From positions 4,588,001 to 4,652,000 of the forward strand of contig NZ_JAUSXI010000001.1 in NCBI RefSeq assembly GCF_030815865.1: 64,000 nucleotides of DNA, in the 5' to 3' direction. Source of the stretch: Arthrobacter globiformis. GTDB lineage: Bacteria > Actinomycetota > Actinomycetes > Actinomycetales > Micrococcaceae. Of the stretch, positions 36,295-44,420 are shown piece after piece (positions within the stretch are counted from its first letter, which is position 1; each line of letters opens with the position of its first letter). Position numbers and translations under genes: made by a program. The notes beneath the pieces are model-generated. The model ran no database searches, had not been told where the DNA came from, and worked only from the letters and a program-made list of their open reading frames with translations.

Positions 36295-38490
36295 ATGGAT
36301 CCCCTGCACCTCCGTTCCGCCGGCACCAGCCTGGTGATCAGCTTCGACAGCGGGGAGGCCGAGGTCGTCCACTGGGGTGCCGACCTTGGCAGCGAACTCC
36401 CTGACCTGTCCATCCTCACGGAGGCCATCCCCAACTCCGCCGTCGACACCACCGTCCCGGCGGGACTGCTCCCCCAGGCGTCCTCCAGCTGGCGCGGGCG
36501 GCCGGGCCTGCGCGGGCACCGGATTGCCGACGGCGTCTCCGGACTCGACTTCTCCGTTCGCCTGCGCGCCGTGGGCACCACAGTCAACGGCCGCTCCGCC
36601 GCCCTCGTCCAGCAGGATGCCGACGCCGGCATCACCGTGGAATCCACCCTCACCCTCCACGACGGCGGCCTGCTGGAACTGCAGCACACCGTCACGAACA
36701 CCGGAACCACGGCTTTCCAGCTCGATGAACTGGCCGCCGTCCTCCCGGTGGCTCCGGACGCCGTCGAAATTCTCGACCTGACCGGGCGCTGGTGCCGGGA
36801 ACGGCACCCGCAGCGCCGCCCCATCCAGCAGGGCACCTGGGTGCGGACCGGCCGGCACGGCCGCACCGGGCACGACTCCTCGCTGCTGTTCGCGGCCGGC
36901 ACCGCCGGCTTCGGAAACCGCCACGGCCGGGTCTGGGCCACGCACCTGGCCTGGAGCGGCAACCACGAACAGTTCGCGGACACCCTCGCCGACGGGCGCA
37001 CCATGATCGGCGGCTCCGAACTGCTGGGCCCTGCCGAGGTCATCCTCCAGCCCGGCGGAAGCTACGCCACCCCCAAGCTCTTCGCCGCCTACTCGGGCCG
37101 CGGCCTGGATGGCATCAGCGAGGCGTTCTACAGCTGGTTCCGCTCCCGCCCGCACCACGTGCTCCCGGCCGCGGGCGGCGGGAAGCCGCGCCCCGTGGTG
37201 CTCAACACGTGGGAGGCCGTCTACTTCGACCACAACCTGGACACCCTGATCGAACTCGCGGACTCGGCCGCAGACCTCGGCGTGGAGCGCTTCGTCCTCG
37301 ACGACGGCTGGTTCCGCGGCCGCCGCGACGACACAGCCGGTCTAGGCGACTGGTTCGTGGACGAGACGCTATGGCCGGACGGGCTGACGCCGCTCATCGA
37401 AGCAGTCACGTCCCGGGGCATGGAGTTCGGCCTGTGGGTGGAACCCGAGATGATCAACCTCAATTCGGACGTGGCACGGGCGCACCCGGACTGGATCGTA
37501 GGACCCGCCACAGCCTCGCACAAGGACGGCGGACGCCTGCCGCTGTCCTGGCGGAACCAGCACATCATCGACCTGGTGAACCCGGAGGCATGGCAGTACA
37601 TCTTTGACCGGATCGACGCCCTGCTGCGCGAAAATAACATCAGCTACCTGAAGTGGGACCAGAACCGGGACCTCACCGAACACGGGCACGCCGGGCGCTC
37701 CTCCGTTCACGAGCAGACCCTCGCCGCCTACCGCCTGTTCGATGAGCTTCGGAAGGCCCATCCCGGCGTCGAAATTGAAAGCTGCTCCTCGGGCGGGGCG
37801 CGCGTGGACCTCGGCATCCTCGACCGCACGGACCGCATCTGGGGTTCAGACTGCAACGACGCCCTGGAGCGGCAGACCATCCAACGTTGGACCGGCGTCG
37901 TGGTTCCGCCCGAACTGGTGGGCGGGCACGTCGGCCCCACCACGTCCCACACCACCGCCCGCACCCATGACCTGTCCTTCCGTGCCATCACGGCGCTGTT
38001 CGGCCACTTCGGAATGGAATGGGACGTACGCGAGGTGCAGAGCGAGCAACGCGAGGAGCTCAAGCGCTTCATCGAGCTGTACAAGGAGCACCGCGGGCTG
38101 ATCCACAGCGGCCGGATGGTCCGGGCCGATGTGCCTGACGAGTCGCTGATGCTCCACGGTGTGGTGGCCGGTTCCGCTGCTGGTTCCGGTTCCGTTGCTG
38201 CGGGCACGACGGCGGCGCTGTTCGCCCTGGTGAGCACACGCACCTCGTTCGCCGAGCAGCTGGGGCGGGTCGCCCTGCCCGGGCTCGAGGCGGATTGCCG
38301 CTACCGGGTGGAGGCCATTTTCCCGGCCCCGGGGGACGCCGATTACGGCCACACCTTCACCCAGGTCCAGCCGCCGGCATGGCTGGCCTCCGGCGCGGAG
38401 GCCAGCGGCCGCTTCCTGGCCGAGGTGGGAGTCCCGATGCCCAGCCTCAACCCGGAGCACGCGCTGGTGCTGAAGGTCACGGCCCTCTGA
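36295..38490 (+). CDS. Alpha-galactosidase, glycoside hydrolase family 36
   Basis: Releases terminal alpha-galactose from raffinose-type sugars. The 731-residue protein has the N-terminal beta-sandwich (1-290). A TIM barrel follows with NTWEAVYFDHN (304-314), VLDDGWFRGRRDD, and the nucleophile Asp455 in YLKWDQNRD. The probable acid/base Asp519 lies in WGSDCND. No signal peptide, so it acts in the cytoplasm on imported sugar. GAAAGAGA lies upstream of ATG 36295. Last gene of the operon, followed by a strong terminator. Confidence 0.95.
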   Translation: MDPLHLRSAGTSLVISFDSGEAEVVHWGADLGSELPDLSILTEAIPNSAVDTTVPAGLLPQASSSWRGRPGLRGHRIADGVSGLDFSVRLRAVGTTVNGRSAALVQQDADAGITVESTLTLHDGGLLELQHTVTNTGTTAFQLDELAAVLPVAPDAVEILDLTGRWCRERHPQRRPIQQGTWVRTGRHGRTGHDSSLLFAAGTAGFGNRHGRVWATHLAWSGNHEQFADTLADGRTMIGGSELLGPAEVILQPGGSYATPKLFAAYSGRGLDGISEAFYSWFRSRPHHVLPAAGGGKPRPVVLNTWEAVYFDHNLDTLIELADSAADLGVERFVLDDGWFRGRRDDTAGLGDWFVDETLWPDGLTPLIEAVTSRGMEFGLWVEPEMINLNSDVARAHPDWIVGPATASHKDGGRLPLSWRNQHIIDLVNPEAWQYIFDRIDALLRENNISYLKWDQNRDLTEHGHAGRSSVHEQTLAAYRLFDELRKAHPGVEIESCSSGGARVDLGILDRTDRIWGSDCNDALERQTIQRWTGVVVPPELVGGHVGPTTSHTTARTHDLSFRAITALFGHFGMEWDVREVQSEQREELKRFIELYKEHRGLIHSGRMVRADVPDESLMLHGVVAGSAAGSGSVAAGTTAALFALVSTRTSFAEQLGRVALPGLEADCRYRVEAIFPAPGDADYGHTFTQVQPPAWLASGAEASGRFLAEVGVPMPSLNPEHALVLKVTAL

Positions 38491-38571
38491 GCGCCCTCTA
38501 ACCCGGGCGGCTCTGAGCTGCGCCGCCCGCGGGTGCTGCCCGCCCGCCGTCGTTCTCCGTCCCGCACTATC

Positions 38572-38621
38572 GCGTCCCGCACCGCCGGCCCTCCAGCCGG
38601 CGGTGCGGGACGCCGCATTTT
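38572..38621 (+). terminator. Intrinsic terminator after the alpha-galactosidase operon
   Basis: Perfect 18-base stem: GCGTCCCGCACCGCCGGC (38572-38589) pairs with 38596-38613 around a 6-base loop, followed by CGCATTTTCC. It ends the operon 80 bases after the stop. Confidence 0.9.
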
Positions 38622-38678
38622 CCGTAACGAAAGCCTCGCCCTCGGAGCCCGGCAACCCGACGCGATAGATTTGCAGAC

Positions 38679-39155
38679 ATGACTGAAGCCCCCTCCGCCA
38701 CCGAAGCCGGCCGCGGCACCATCCTTGTCCTCAACGGCCCCAACCTGAACCTCCTCGGCACCCGCGAACCGGAGAAGTACGGCACGTCGACCCTGGCCGA
38801 CGTCGAACAGCTCGCCAAGGACGCCGGCGCCGCCCATGGTCTCGACGTCGAATGCTTCCAGTCCAACCATGAAGGCGCGCTGGTGGACGCCATCCACGCC
38901 GCCCGGGGCAAGGCAATCGGCATCGTGCTGAATGCGGGCGCGTACACCCACACCTCGGTCGCGATCCGGGACGCCATCTCGGCGGTGCAGGTGCCCGCGG
39001 TGGAGGTCCACATCACCAATGTTCATGCCCGCGAGGCGTTCCGCCACCACTCCTACCTCTCGGACATCAGCAAGGCCGTGATTGCCGGTGCCGGGATCAT
39101 GGGCTACCGGTTCGCCGTGGAGTACCTCGCCGACCTGAATGCCGGCAAGGCCTGA
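38679..39155 (+). CDS. aroQ: 3-dehydroquinate dehydratase, type II
   Basis: Third step of the shikimate pathway. The 158-residue protein has the signature [14 protein letters not shown] (18-31), the catalytic Tyr34 in EKYG, FQSNHEG (60-66), NAGAYTHTS and the catalytic His111 in EVHITN. Type II enzymes are dodecamers of about 145 residues, so length is normal. The following DUF2332 gene starts 2 bases after the stop. Confidence 0.97.
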   Translation: MTEAPSATEAGRGTILVLNGPNLNLLGTREPEKYGTSTLADVEQLAKDAGAAHGLDVECFQSNHEGALVDAIHAARGKAIGIVLNAGAYTHTSVAIRDAISAVQVPAVEVHITNVHAREAFRHHSYLSDISKAVIAGAGIMGYRFAVEYLADLNAGKA

Positions 39156-39157
39156 CC

Positions 39158-40224
39158 ATGCCGGCGGCGGCCCTCGGCACCGCAGAGTGGTACCGGCACT
39201 TCGGCACGGTTGATGCCCCCGGTTCCTCGCCCTGCTACTCCGACTGGTCGCTGCATATCGCCGACGATGCCGGGCTGATCGCCCGGATCGACCGCTGGCC
39301 GTACAACAAGCGCCAGCCCCTGCTGATGCTCGCCGCCGCCCGTTTCCTCGGCGCCAAGGTCTCCCGTATCCGGAGTTCCGCACGTTCCTGGACGAGCACT
39401 GGACCGAGGTCTCGCGCACCGTCATGTCCCGCGCCACCCAGACAAACGAGGTGGGCCGCTGCGCCACCCTGCTTCCGTCGCTCGCTGCCATCGCGGCTGC
39501 CGAGGGCAGGCCGCTCGCGCTGATCGAGGTGGGCGCCTCGGCGGGACTCGCACTGTTCCCGGACCGCTACAGCTACGAGTTCGACGACGGCGCGACAGTC
39601 ACGCGGCTGGATCCCGGCGCGTCCGGCGAACTGCCGGCCGGTTCCGGCCTACCGCCAGCCCGTTCCAGCCTTCGGCCGGAGCCTCCCGTCCTGCGCTGCC
39701 GGACAGCAGGCCCGGTTCCCCTGCCGGACAGCTTGCCTTCTGTGGTGTGGCGGGCCGGGATCGACCTCAATCCCTTGGACGCACGGAATCCCGACGACGT
39801 CGCCTGGCTTGAGGCGCTGATCTGGCCGGAGCAGGAGTTCCGCCGTGAGCGGCTGCGCCGGGCCATTGCCGTTGCGCGCCGAGATCCGCCTCTACTTGTA
39901 GCCGGCGACCTCAACGAACAGCTGCTGTCGCTGGCCGGCCAGGCCCCTCCCGGCGCCGCGCTGGTGGTGTTCCACAGTGCCGTCATGGGTTATGTCAGCG
40001 CTGACGGGCGCGCCAGGTTCCGGGCCATCATGCAGAGCCTGGCGCGGGACCGGGGTTGTCACTGGCTGTCCAACGAGGGCGAGACCGTGATCATCCAGGA
40101 GGACGGCTCGGCGGTTGTCCCGGAGATGGATTCCGGCCGGCTCCGCGGCAACTTCCTGCTGCTGCACAACGGCCAGCCGGTGGCCATCACCGGCCCGCAC
40201 GGCCAGAGCCTGGACTGGCTGTAA
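39158..40224 (+). pseudogene. DUF2332 protein gene with a one-base frameshift
   Basis: The reading frame begins at ATG 39158 with MPAAALGTAEWYRHFG and stays in register for about 69 codons. It then continues in the next frame as YPEFRTFLDEHWTEVSRTVM and runs to 40224. Adding one C to the C-run at 39363-39365 restores a single protein of about 355 residues. DUF2332 proteins have no established function. The break is either a sequencing error or a recent mutation, because the rest of the gene is intact. Confidence 0.8.
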
Positions 40225-40280
40225 CCGGCTGATCCTTTCGCTGGATGCCTATTGCCGGATGCCGCTACTGCTGGATGCCG

Positions 40281-41468
40281 CTACTGCTGGATGCACTGTC
40301 CCGACGACACCGGGCTGGACAGGCTCGGCGCCTCTGCGGCCACCGGCCGGAGGTCGATCATCGGAATCGCGAAGCCCAAGGCTGCGTTGGATGTTGTCTT
40401 CGCGAAGATAACGCCTGCCACCTCTCCGTTGGTGGTGAGCAGGGGCCCGCCGGAGTTGCCGGGCTGGACGTCGCCGGCAAGCTTGTACACCTCGTCCGGA
40501 ACAGGGTTGTTGCCATAGATGTCCGGCACCAGCACCGTGGAAATGCCCTGCACAGTGGCCGGCTTGGACTGGTAGGGGCCGCCGTGCGGGTAGCCGGCAA
40601 ACGCGGCGGCGGTTCCCGCGGGCAAGTCAGAGCTCAGCGGCAGCGCCGCGGTGGGCAGTCCGTCCACGGCCAGGACTGCGAGGTCGCGCTTGCTGTCGAA
40701 GTACACCACGCTGCCGGGCATGGCACCGCCGCCGGGGACCTCCACGACAGGCTGCGACACCCCCGCAACGACGTGCGCGTTGGTCACTACGCGTCCGGAT
40801 GACACCACGAAGCCTGTTCCGGTCTGGTTCTGCCCGCACTGGAATGCGGTTCCCGCGATCTTCAGGACCGAACCGGCGGCCCTGTTCAAGGCCGGTGTGT
40901 CCGTGTTGGCGTTCGGAACCGGAACCTGCTGCTGGTCCTGGCCGATGCCCTCAATGAGCGTGGGGATGCCGTCGCCCATGACCGCCGAGCGCAGCTGCGC
41001 CATGGCGGTTTTGACCGGGTTGGGCGTCAGTCCGTCTATGAAACGGATCACCTTTGACTCGGCCAGCTGCTGCGATACGAAAGGCACGCCGAGTGCGCTG
41101 ATGCTGAAGGCCAGCATGGACATGACCAGAGCGGACACCACCACGTTCAGGGCACCGCCGATGATTCTGTCCATAGCCCGGAGCGGCCGCATGCGGACGG
41201 CACTCCGGATGCTGCGCCCGATCATGGTGCCGAGCGCGTTGCCGAGAACCACCAGCAGGACGGCGGTGCCGATAATGGCGGTCAGGCGCCACCCGCTGTC
41301 CTCCACGAAGTCGCTGACCAGCGGAACGGAGAGGAAAGCGGCCACGGCGCCGGCCGCGAAGCCGGCAAGGCCGCCGATGGTCACCAGGAAGCCGTTGCGC
41401 AGGCCGTAGATAAGATAGGACAGAAGCGTGAGTATCAACGCAAGGTCCAGAACGGTCAGGCCAAACAC
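40281..41468 (-). CDS. marP: Membrane-anchored trypsin-like serine protease (MarP-like)
   Basis: A 395-residue protein with an N-terminal CvpA/colicin V-type domain of four membrane helices (about 3-23, 28-50, 62-85, 103-127). A periplasmic serine protease domain follows with His232 (TNAHVV), Asp262 (KRDLAVL) and Ser339 (GNSGG). Two cysteines (211 and 392) may form the disulfide known to regulate mycobacterial MarP, which protects against acid and oxidative stress. GTG 41468 follows GAGGAG. The position one gene from crp resembles mycobacteria. Confidence 0.92.
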   Translation of the reverse strand: MFGLTVLDLALILTLLSYLIYGLRNGFLVTIGGLAGFAAGAVAAFLSVPLVSDFVEDSGWRLTAIIGTAVLLVVLGNALGTMIGRSIRSAVRMRPLRAMDRIIGGALNVVVSALVMSMLAFSISALGVPFVSQQLAESKVIRFIDGLTPNPVKTAMAQLRSAVMGDGIPTLIEGIGQDQQQVPVPNANTDTPALNRAAGSVLKIAGTAFQCGQNQTGTGFVVSSGRVVTNAHVVAGVSQPVVEVPGGGAMPGSVVYFDSKRDLAVLAVDGLPTAALPLSSDLPAGTAAAFAGYPHGGPYQSKPATVQGISTVLVPDIYGNNPVPDEVYKLAGDVQPGNSGGPLLTTNGEVAGVIFAKTTSNAALGFAIPMIDLRPVAAEAPSLSSPVSSGQCIQQ

Positions 41469-41579
41469 CGGGTCTCCTCATAAGCAGCTAGGCCCCGATT
41501 CTACTGGCGAAGTCTGACAGTATGCCGTGGATACGGGGAGCCGCCGCTGGTCTCGCGGCGTCTTTTAGGGCGTTTCAGC

Positions 41580-41595
41580 TGCCAAGTACGTCACA
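41580..41595. promoter_or_regulatory. Possible Crp self-regulatory site
   Basis: TGCCAAGTACGTCACA keeps a complete right half (TCACA), the central TA of the GlxR consensus and TG-A in the left half. It lies 66 bases upstream of the crp start. The match is partial, so autoregulation is only a suggestion. Confidence 0.35.
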
Positions 41596-41660
41596 GACCG
41601 TTGAAAATTCTGAAACAATGGCACAAGCGCCCCAGACGACACTTTTACTCAGGAGAATTC

Positions 41661-42338
41661 ATGGACATCGAGGTATTGCGACGCGCACCCCTTTTCGCCA
41701 CGCTGGACGACGACGCGTTCCGCCTGCTGACGGACGAACTGACCGAGGTCGACCTGTCCCGCGGCGCATCCGTCTTCCGCGAGGGCGACCAGGGTGACCA
41801 GCTCTACTTCATCGTCGCCGGCAAGGTGAAGCTCGGCCGCACCTCCCCCGACGGCCGCGAATCCCTGCTGGCCATCCTCGGCCCCGGTGAGCTCTTCGGC
41901 GAGATGGCCCTGTTCGACCCGAGCCCGCGCACCGCCACGGCCACCGCCGTCTCGGAAACCCGCCTGGCCGGCCTCAAGAACGAGAGCCTGAACTCCCTGC
42001 TGCGGACCCGTCCCGAGGTGTCGGCACAGCTGCTGCAGGCGCTGGCCCGCCGCCTCCGCCGCACCAACGACTCCCTCTCCGACCTGGTCTTCTCCGACGT
42101 TCCCGGCCGCGTGGCCAAGGCCCTCCTGGACCTCGCCGACCGCTTCGGCCGTCCCGCCACCGACGGCGTCCTCGTGGCACACGAGCTCACCCAGGAAGAG
42201 CTGGCCCAGCTCGTTGGCGCATCCCGCGAAACCGTCAACAAGGCACTGGCCGAGTTCGTCCAGCGCGGCTGGCTGCGCCTCGAGGCCCGCGCCGTCGTGA
42301 TCTTGGACATGCAGCGCCTCCGCCAGCGCTCGCGCTAG
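41661..42338 (+). CDS. crp: Crp/GlxR-type cAMP-responsive global regulator
   Basis: A 225-residue Crp/Fnr protein. The cyclic-nucleotide phosphate-binding cassette is FGEMALFDPSPRTATA (79-94) with Arg90 and Thr91. The C-helix follows, and the helix-turn-helix is TQEELAQLVGASRETVNKAL (177-196). The sequence is of the Rv3676/GlxR subgroup, which binds TGTGA-N6-TCACA, and exactly such a site occurs at 26321-26338 in this window. Start ATG 41661 follows AGGAG. A terminator follows at 42351. Confidence 0.95.
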   Translation: MDIEVLRRAPLFATLDDDAFRLLTDELTEVDLSRGASVFREGDQGDQLYFIVAGKVKLGRTSPDGRESLLAILGPGELFGEMALFDPSPRTATATAVSETRLAGLKNESLNSLLRTRPEVSAQLLQALARRLRRTNDSLSDLVFSDVPGRVAKALLDLADRFGRPATDGVLVAHELTQEELAQLVGASRETVNKALAEFVQRGWLRLEARAVVILDMQRLRQRSR

Positions 42339-42350
42339 GTCACGATGCCC

Positions 42351-42384
42351 AAAGGCCGCCTCCACGTGGGGCGGCCTTTTGCTT
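42351..42384 (+). terminator. Intrinsic terminator after crp
   Basis: AAAGGCCGCC (42351-42360) pairs perfectly with GGCGGCCTTT (42370-42379) around a 9-base loop, then TGCTTTT. It lies 12 bases after the crp stop. Confidence 0.9.
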
Positions 42385-42428
42385 TTAACTCACCACCGGC
42401 TGATAACGGCCCTTCGGCATCGCCTCGT

Positions 42429-42576
42429 CGAAACCAACTGAAAGTCCGCTGGTTGAGCCTGTCGAAACCAAACGAAAGCCCGCTGGTCGAGCCTGTCCAA
42501 ACCAACTGAAAGCCCGCTGGTTGAGCCTGTCCAAACCAACTGAAAGCCCGCTGGTTGAGCCTGTCGAAACCAACTC
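42429..42576. repeat. 34-bp tandem repeat, four full units and a partial fifth
   Basis: Units start at 42429, 42463, 42497 and 42531, with a partial copy from 42565. The core GGTTGAGCCTGTCGAAACC recurs with small changes (TCGA/TCCA, TTGA/TCGA). The period is not a multiple of three and all three minus-strand frames stay open through it, so the apparent ORFs here are not genes. The rest of the gap to 42764 contains a duplicated ACTGAGGAAGCGTTGG (42601 and 42633) and no gene. The core resembles an intergenic repeat common in Micrococcaceae, from memory. Confidence 0.9.
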
Positions 42577-42764
42577 GCCAAGCCCTCGATCTCGACAAGG
42601 ACTGAGGAAGCGTTGGGAAAAACCCGACAAGAACTGAGGAAGCGTTGGTCCCTGCGACCGCAGGGGCCCTTTCGATTGTGTCTAAGTGACGGCGAAGGCC
42701 CGCCGCCCGGCGGACGGAACCAAAGCGAACCAGCAGATCTCGACAAGCTCGCCAACGGGAAGGC

Positions 42765-43676
42765 TTAGCGCTCGCGCTGGGGCTCCCCGGCCACGGTTTT
42801 GGCCGCCTCGACTTCGAGCATCAGAGTCCCGTTTTCGTCGACGAGCTTGGGTTGGTACACGTGCGGGGTGCGCTTGTAGCTGAGGTAGGCGATGCAGCCG
42901 TTGGCCTTGGCCATCTTCTCCAGCATGATCTCGGAGCCGGGAACCATGAGCTGGCCGAGGGTGAGGCCGACCGTGTTCTCCTGGCCCACCTCGTCACCCA
43001 GCACGGTCGTGTCGCGCTCGGCGATCGCCTTGGTGGCGCACACCCACCGGCCCCAGACGCCTTTGCTCTCCAGGATGGACGGCTGCTGGTTCATGGGGAC
43101 CGTGGCGGCAAAATACCGGGTGTTGAAGCGCCGGTGCGCGAAGTCCGGGCTCAGCCAGTTCACGAGCGGCTTGAGCAGGTCGGTGCGCAGGGACAGGCCC
43201 CGCTTGGCCAGCTCCTCTGTGAACGACTTTTCCTGCGACGCAACCGCTTCGCGGGCCTTCATCCACTCCACCGTGGACGTGGCCTCCACGGTGGAGGACA
43301 GGTCCGGGCCCGCCAGCAGCACGCCGGTCTCCTCGAACAGCTCACGGACTGCACCCACCACGTGGCGGCGGGCCAGGCCGACGTCGTCCGTTCCCATTTG
43401 CTCGGCCCAGTGCTGGGGCGAGGGCCCCAGCCAGCCGACGGCATCGTCATCGGAGGCGTCCAAGGAGCCGCCCGGGAAGGCGAGGACGCCCAGCGGGGAC
43501 GAGCCGGGACGGTACCCGAGCCAGGTTTCCAGGCCGGTGGGCGAATCCCGGAGGAGTACCACGGAGGACGCGAAACGGGGTTTGCGCGGAGTCCGTTCGC
43601 CGTGTTCGAGCCAGCTTTGTGCCGCCCCTTCAAGATCGGGAGGAAGAACAAAGAGCCGGCGTGCTAGCTGGGGCAA
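42765..43676 (-). CDS. NUDIX hydrolase
   Basis: A 303-residue protein. The NUDIX box is interrupted: FPGGSLD begins it and GAVRELFEETGVLL completes it about 40 residues later, with an Asp/Trp/Gln-rich insertion between. This split is characteristic of the RNR-like/NUDT19 subgroup and not a defect. The C-terminal part has RRFNTRYFAATVP, typical of that group. The substrate is unknown, possibly CoA derivatives. It is downstream of RidA on the same strand. Confidence 0.82.
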   Translation of the reverse strand: MPQLARRLFVLPPDLEGAAQSWLEHGERTPRKPRFASSVVLLRDSPTGLETWLGYRPGSSPLGVLAFPGGSLDASDDDAVGWLGPSPQHWAEQMGTDDVGLARRHVVGAVRELFEETGVLLAGPDLSSTVEATSTVEWMKAREAVASQEKSFTEELAKRGLSLRTDLLKPLVNWLSPDFAHRRFNTRYFAATVPMNQQPSILESKGVWGRWVCATKAIAERDTTVLGDEVGQENTVGLTLGQLMVPGSEIMLEKMAKANGCIAYLSYKRTPHVYQPKLVDENGTLMLEVEAAKTVAGEPQRER

Positions 43677-43692
43677 AGGAACCTACTGCTCC

Positions 43693-44226
43693 TTAACTGA
43701 ATTCGGCGATCAGTTCGACTTCCACCGGAGAGTCGAGCGGCAGGACTGAAACGCCGACGGCGGAACGGGCGTGCTGGCCCGCGTCACCGAAGACCCGGCC
43801 CAGGAGCTCGGAGGCGCCGTTGATGACGCCGGGCTGGCCGGTGAAGGACGGGTCGGAGGAGACGAAGCCCACAACCTTGACGATGCGCGTGATGCGGTCG
43901 AGGTCGCCGATGACGCTCTTCACGGCGGCCAGGGCGTTCACGGCGCAGACGGCGGCGTATGCCTTGGCGTCTTCCGGGGACACAGTCGGTTCGTCCGAGG
44001 TGCCCTCGGTGCCGGCGGACACCTTGCCAGTAGCTTCGAGTTTGCCGTTAATAAACGGCAGCTGTCCGGAGGTGTAGACGTGGTTGCCGGAGACGACCGC
44101 CGGTACGTAGGCGGCGACGGGGGCGGCAACTTCCGGGAGGGTCAGTCCGAGCTCGGAAAGACGCTGTTCGACGGCGGACGACGGCGTCAGATCAGCACTG
44201 GAGGCGGTTTCCTGGGGGGTGGTCAT
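43693..44226 (-). CDS. RidA-family protein
   Basis: A 177-residue YjgF/YER057c/UK114 member; classical RidA proteins hydrolyse reactive enamine/imine intermediates. Recognisable segments are VYTSGQLPFING, AAVCAVNALAAVKSVIGDL and the terminal PVEVELIAEF. The Arg that defines deaminase-active RidA proteins is not clearly placed, so this is probably an Rv3678c-like member of undefined activity. ATG 44226 lies 1 base after the preceding small gene, so the two are coupled. Confidence 0.88.
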   Translation of the reverse strand: MTTPQETASSADLTPSSAVEQRLSELGLTLPEVAAPVAAYVPAVVSGNHVYTSGQLPFINGKLEATGKVSAGTEGTSDEPTVSPEDAKAYAAVCAVNALAAVKSVIGDLDRITRIVKVVGFVSSDPSFTGQPGVINGASELLGRVFGDAGQHARSAVGVSVLPLDSPVEVELIAEFS

Positions 44227-44227
44227 G

Positions 44228-44383
44228 CTAGTGCTTCTCCCTCTTGAGGTAGGCGACAAGGCCGTTGCCGTCGGGTCCGGGGACTACCTGGACAAGCTCC
44301 CAGCCGTCGTCTCCCCACTGGTCCAGAATCTGCTTCGTGGCGTGGATGATGAGCGGAATCGTGGCGTACTCCCATTTGGTCAT
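44228..44383 (-). CDS. Small DUF4177-type protein
   Basis: A 51-residue protein, MTKWEYATIPLII to YLKREKH, with the pattern of DUF4177 (KWEYATIP, ILDQWGDDGWELVQVVP). Genes of this size precede RidA in other actinobacteria (Rv3678A in M. tuberculosis, from memory). Function unknown. Too short for many gene finders but well supported by pattern and tight spacing. Confidence 0.85.
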   Translation of the reverse strand: MTKWEYATIPLIIHATKQILDQWGDDGWELVQVVPGPDGNGLVAYLKREKH

Positions 44384-44420
44384 GAAATAAAGCCTAATCG
44401 TTGCCGGTAAACTGGAGAAC

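Noticed and set aside
42335..42755. Three overlapping minus-strand ORFs with repeated WFRQAQPAGFQL-like segments
   Set aside because: They read through the 34-bp DNA repeat in all three frames, have no ribosome-binding sites and no consistent frame; the repeat explains them.
42765..43676. Split NUDIX box as evidence of a broken gene
   Set aside because: The insertion between FPGGSLD and RELFEETG is normal for this NUDIX subgroup and the frame is intact.
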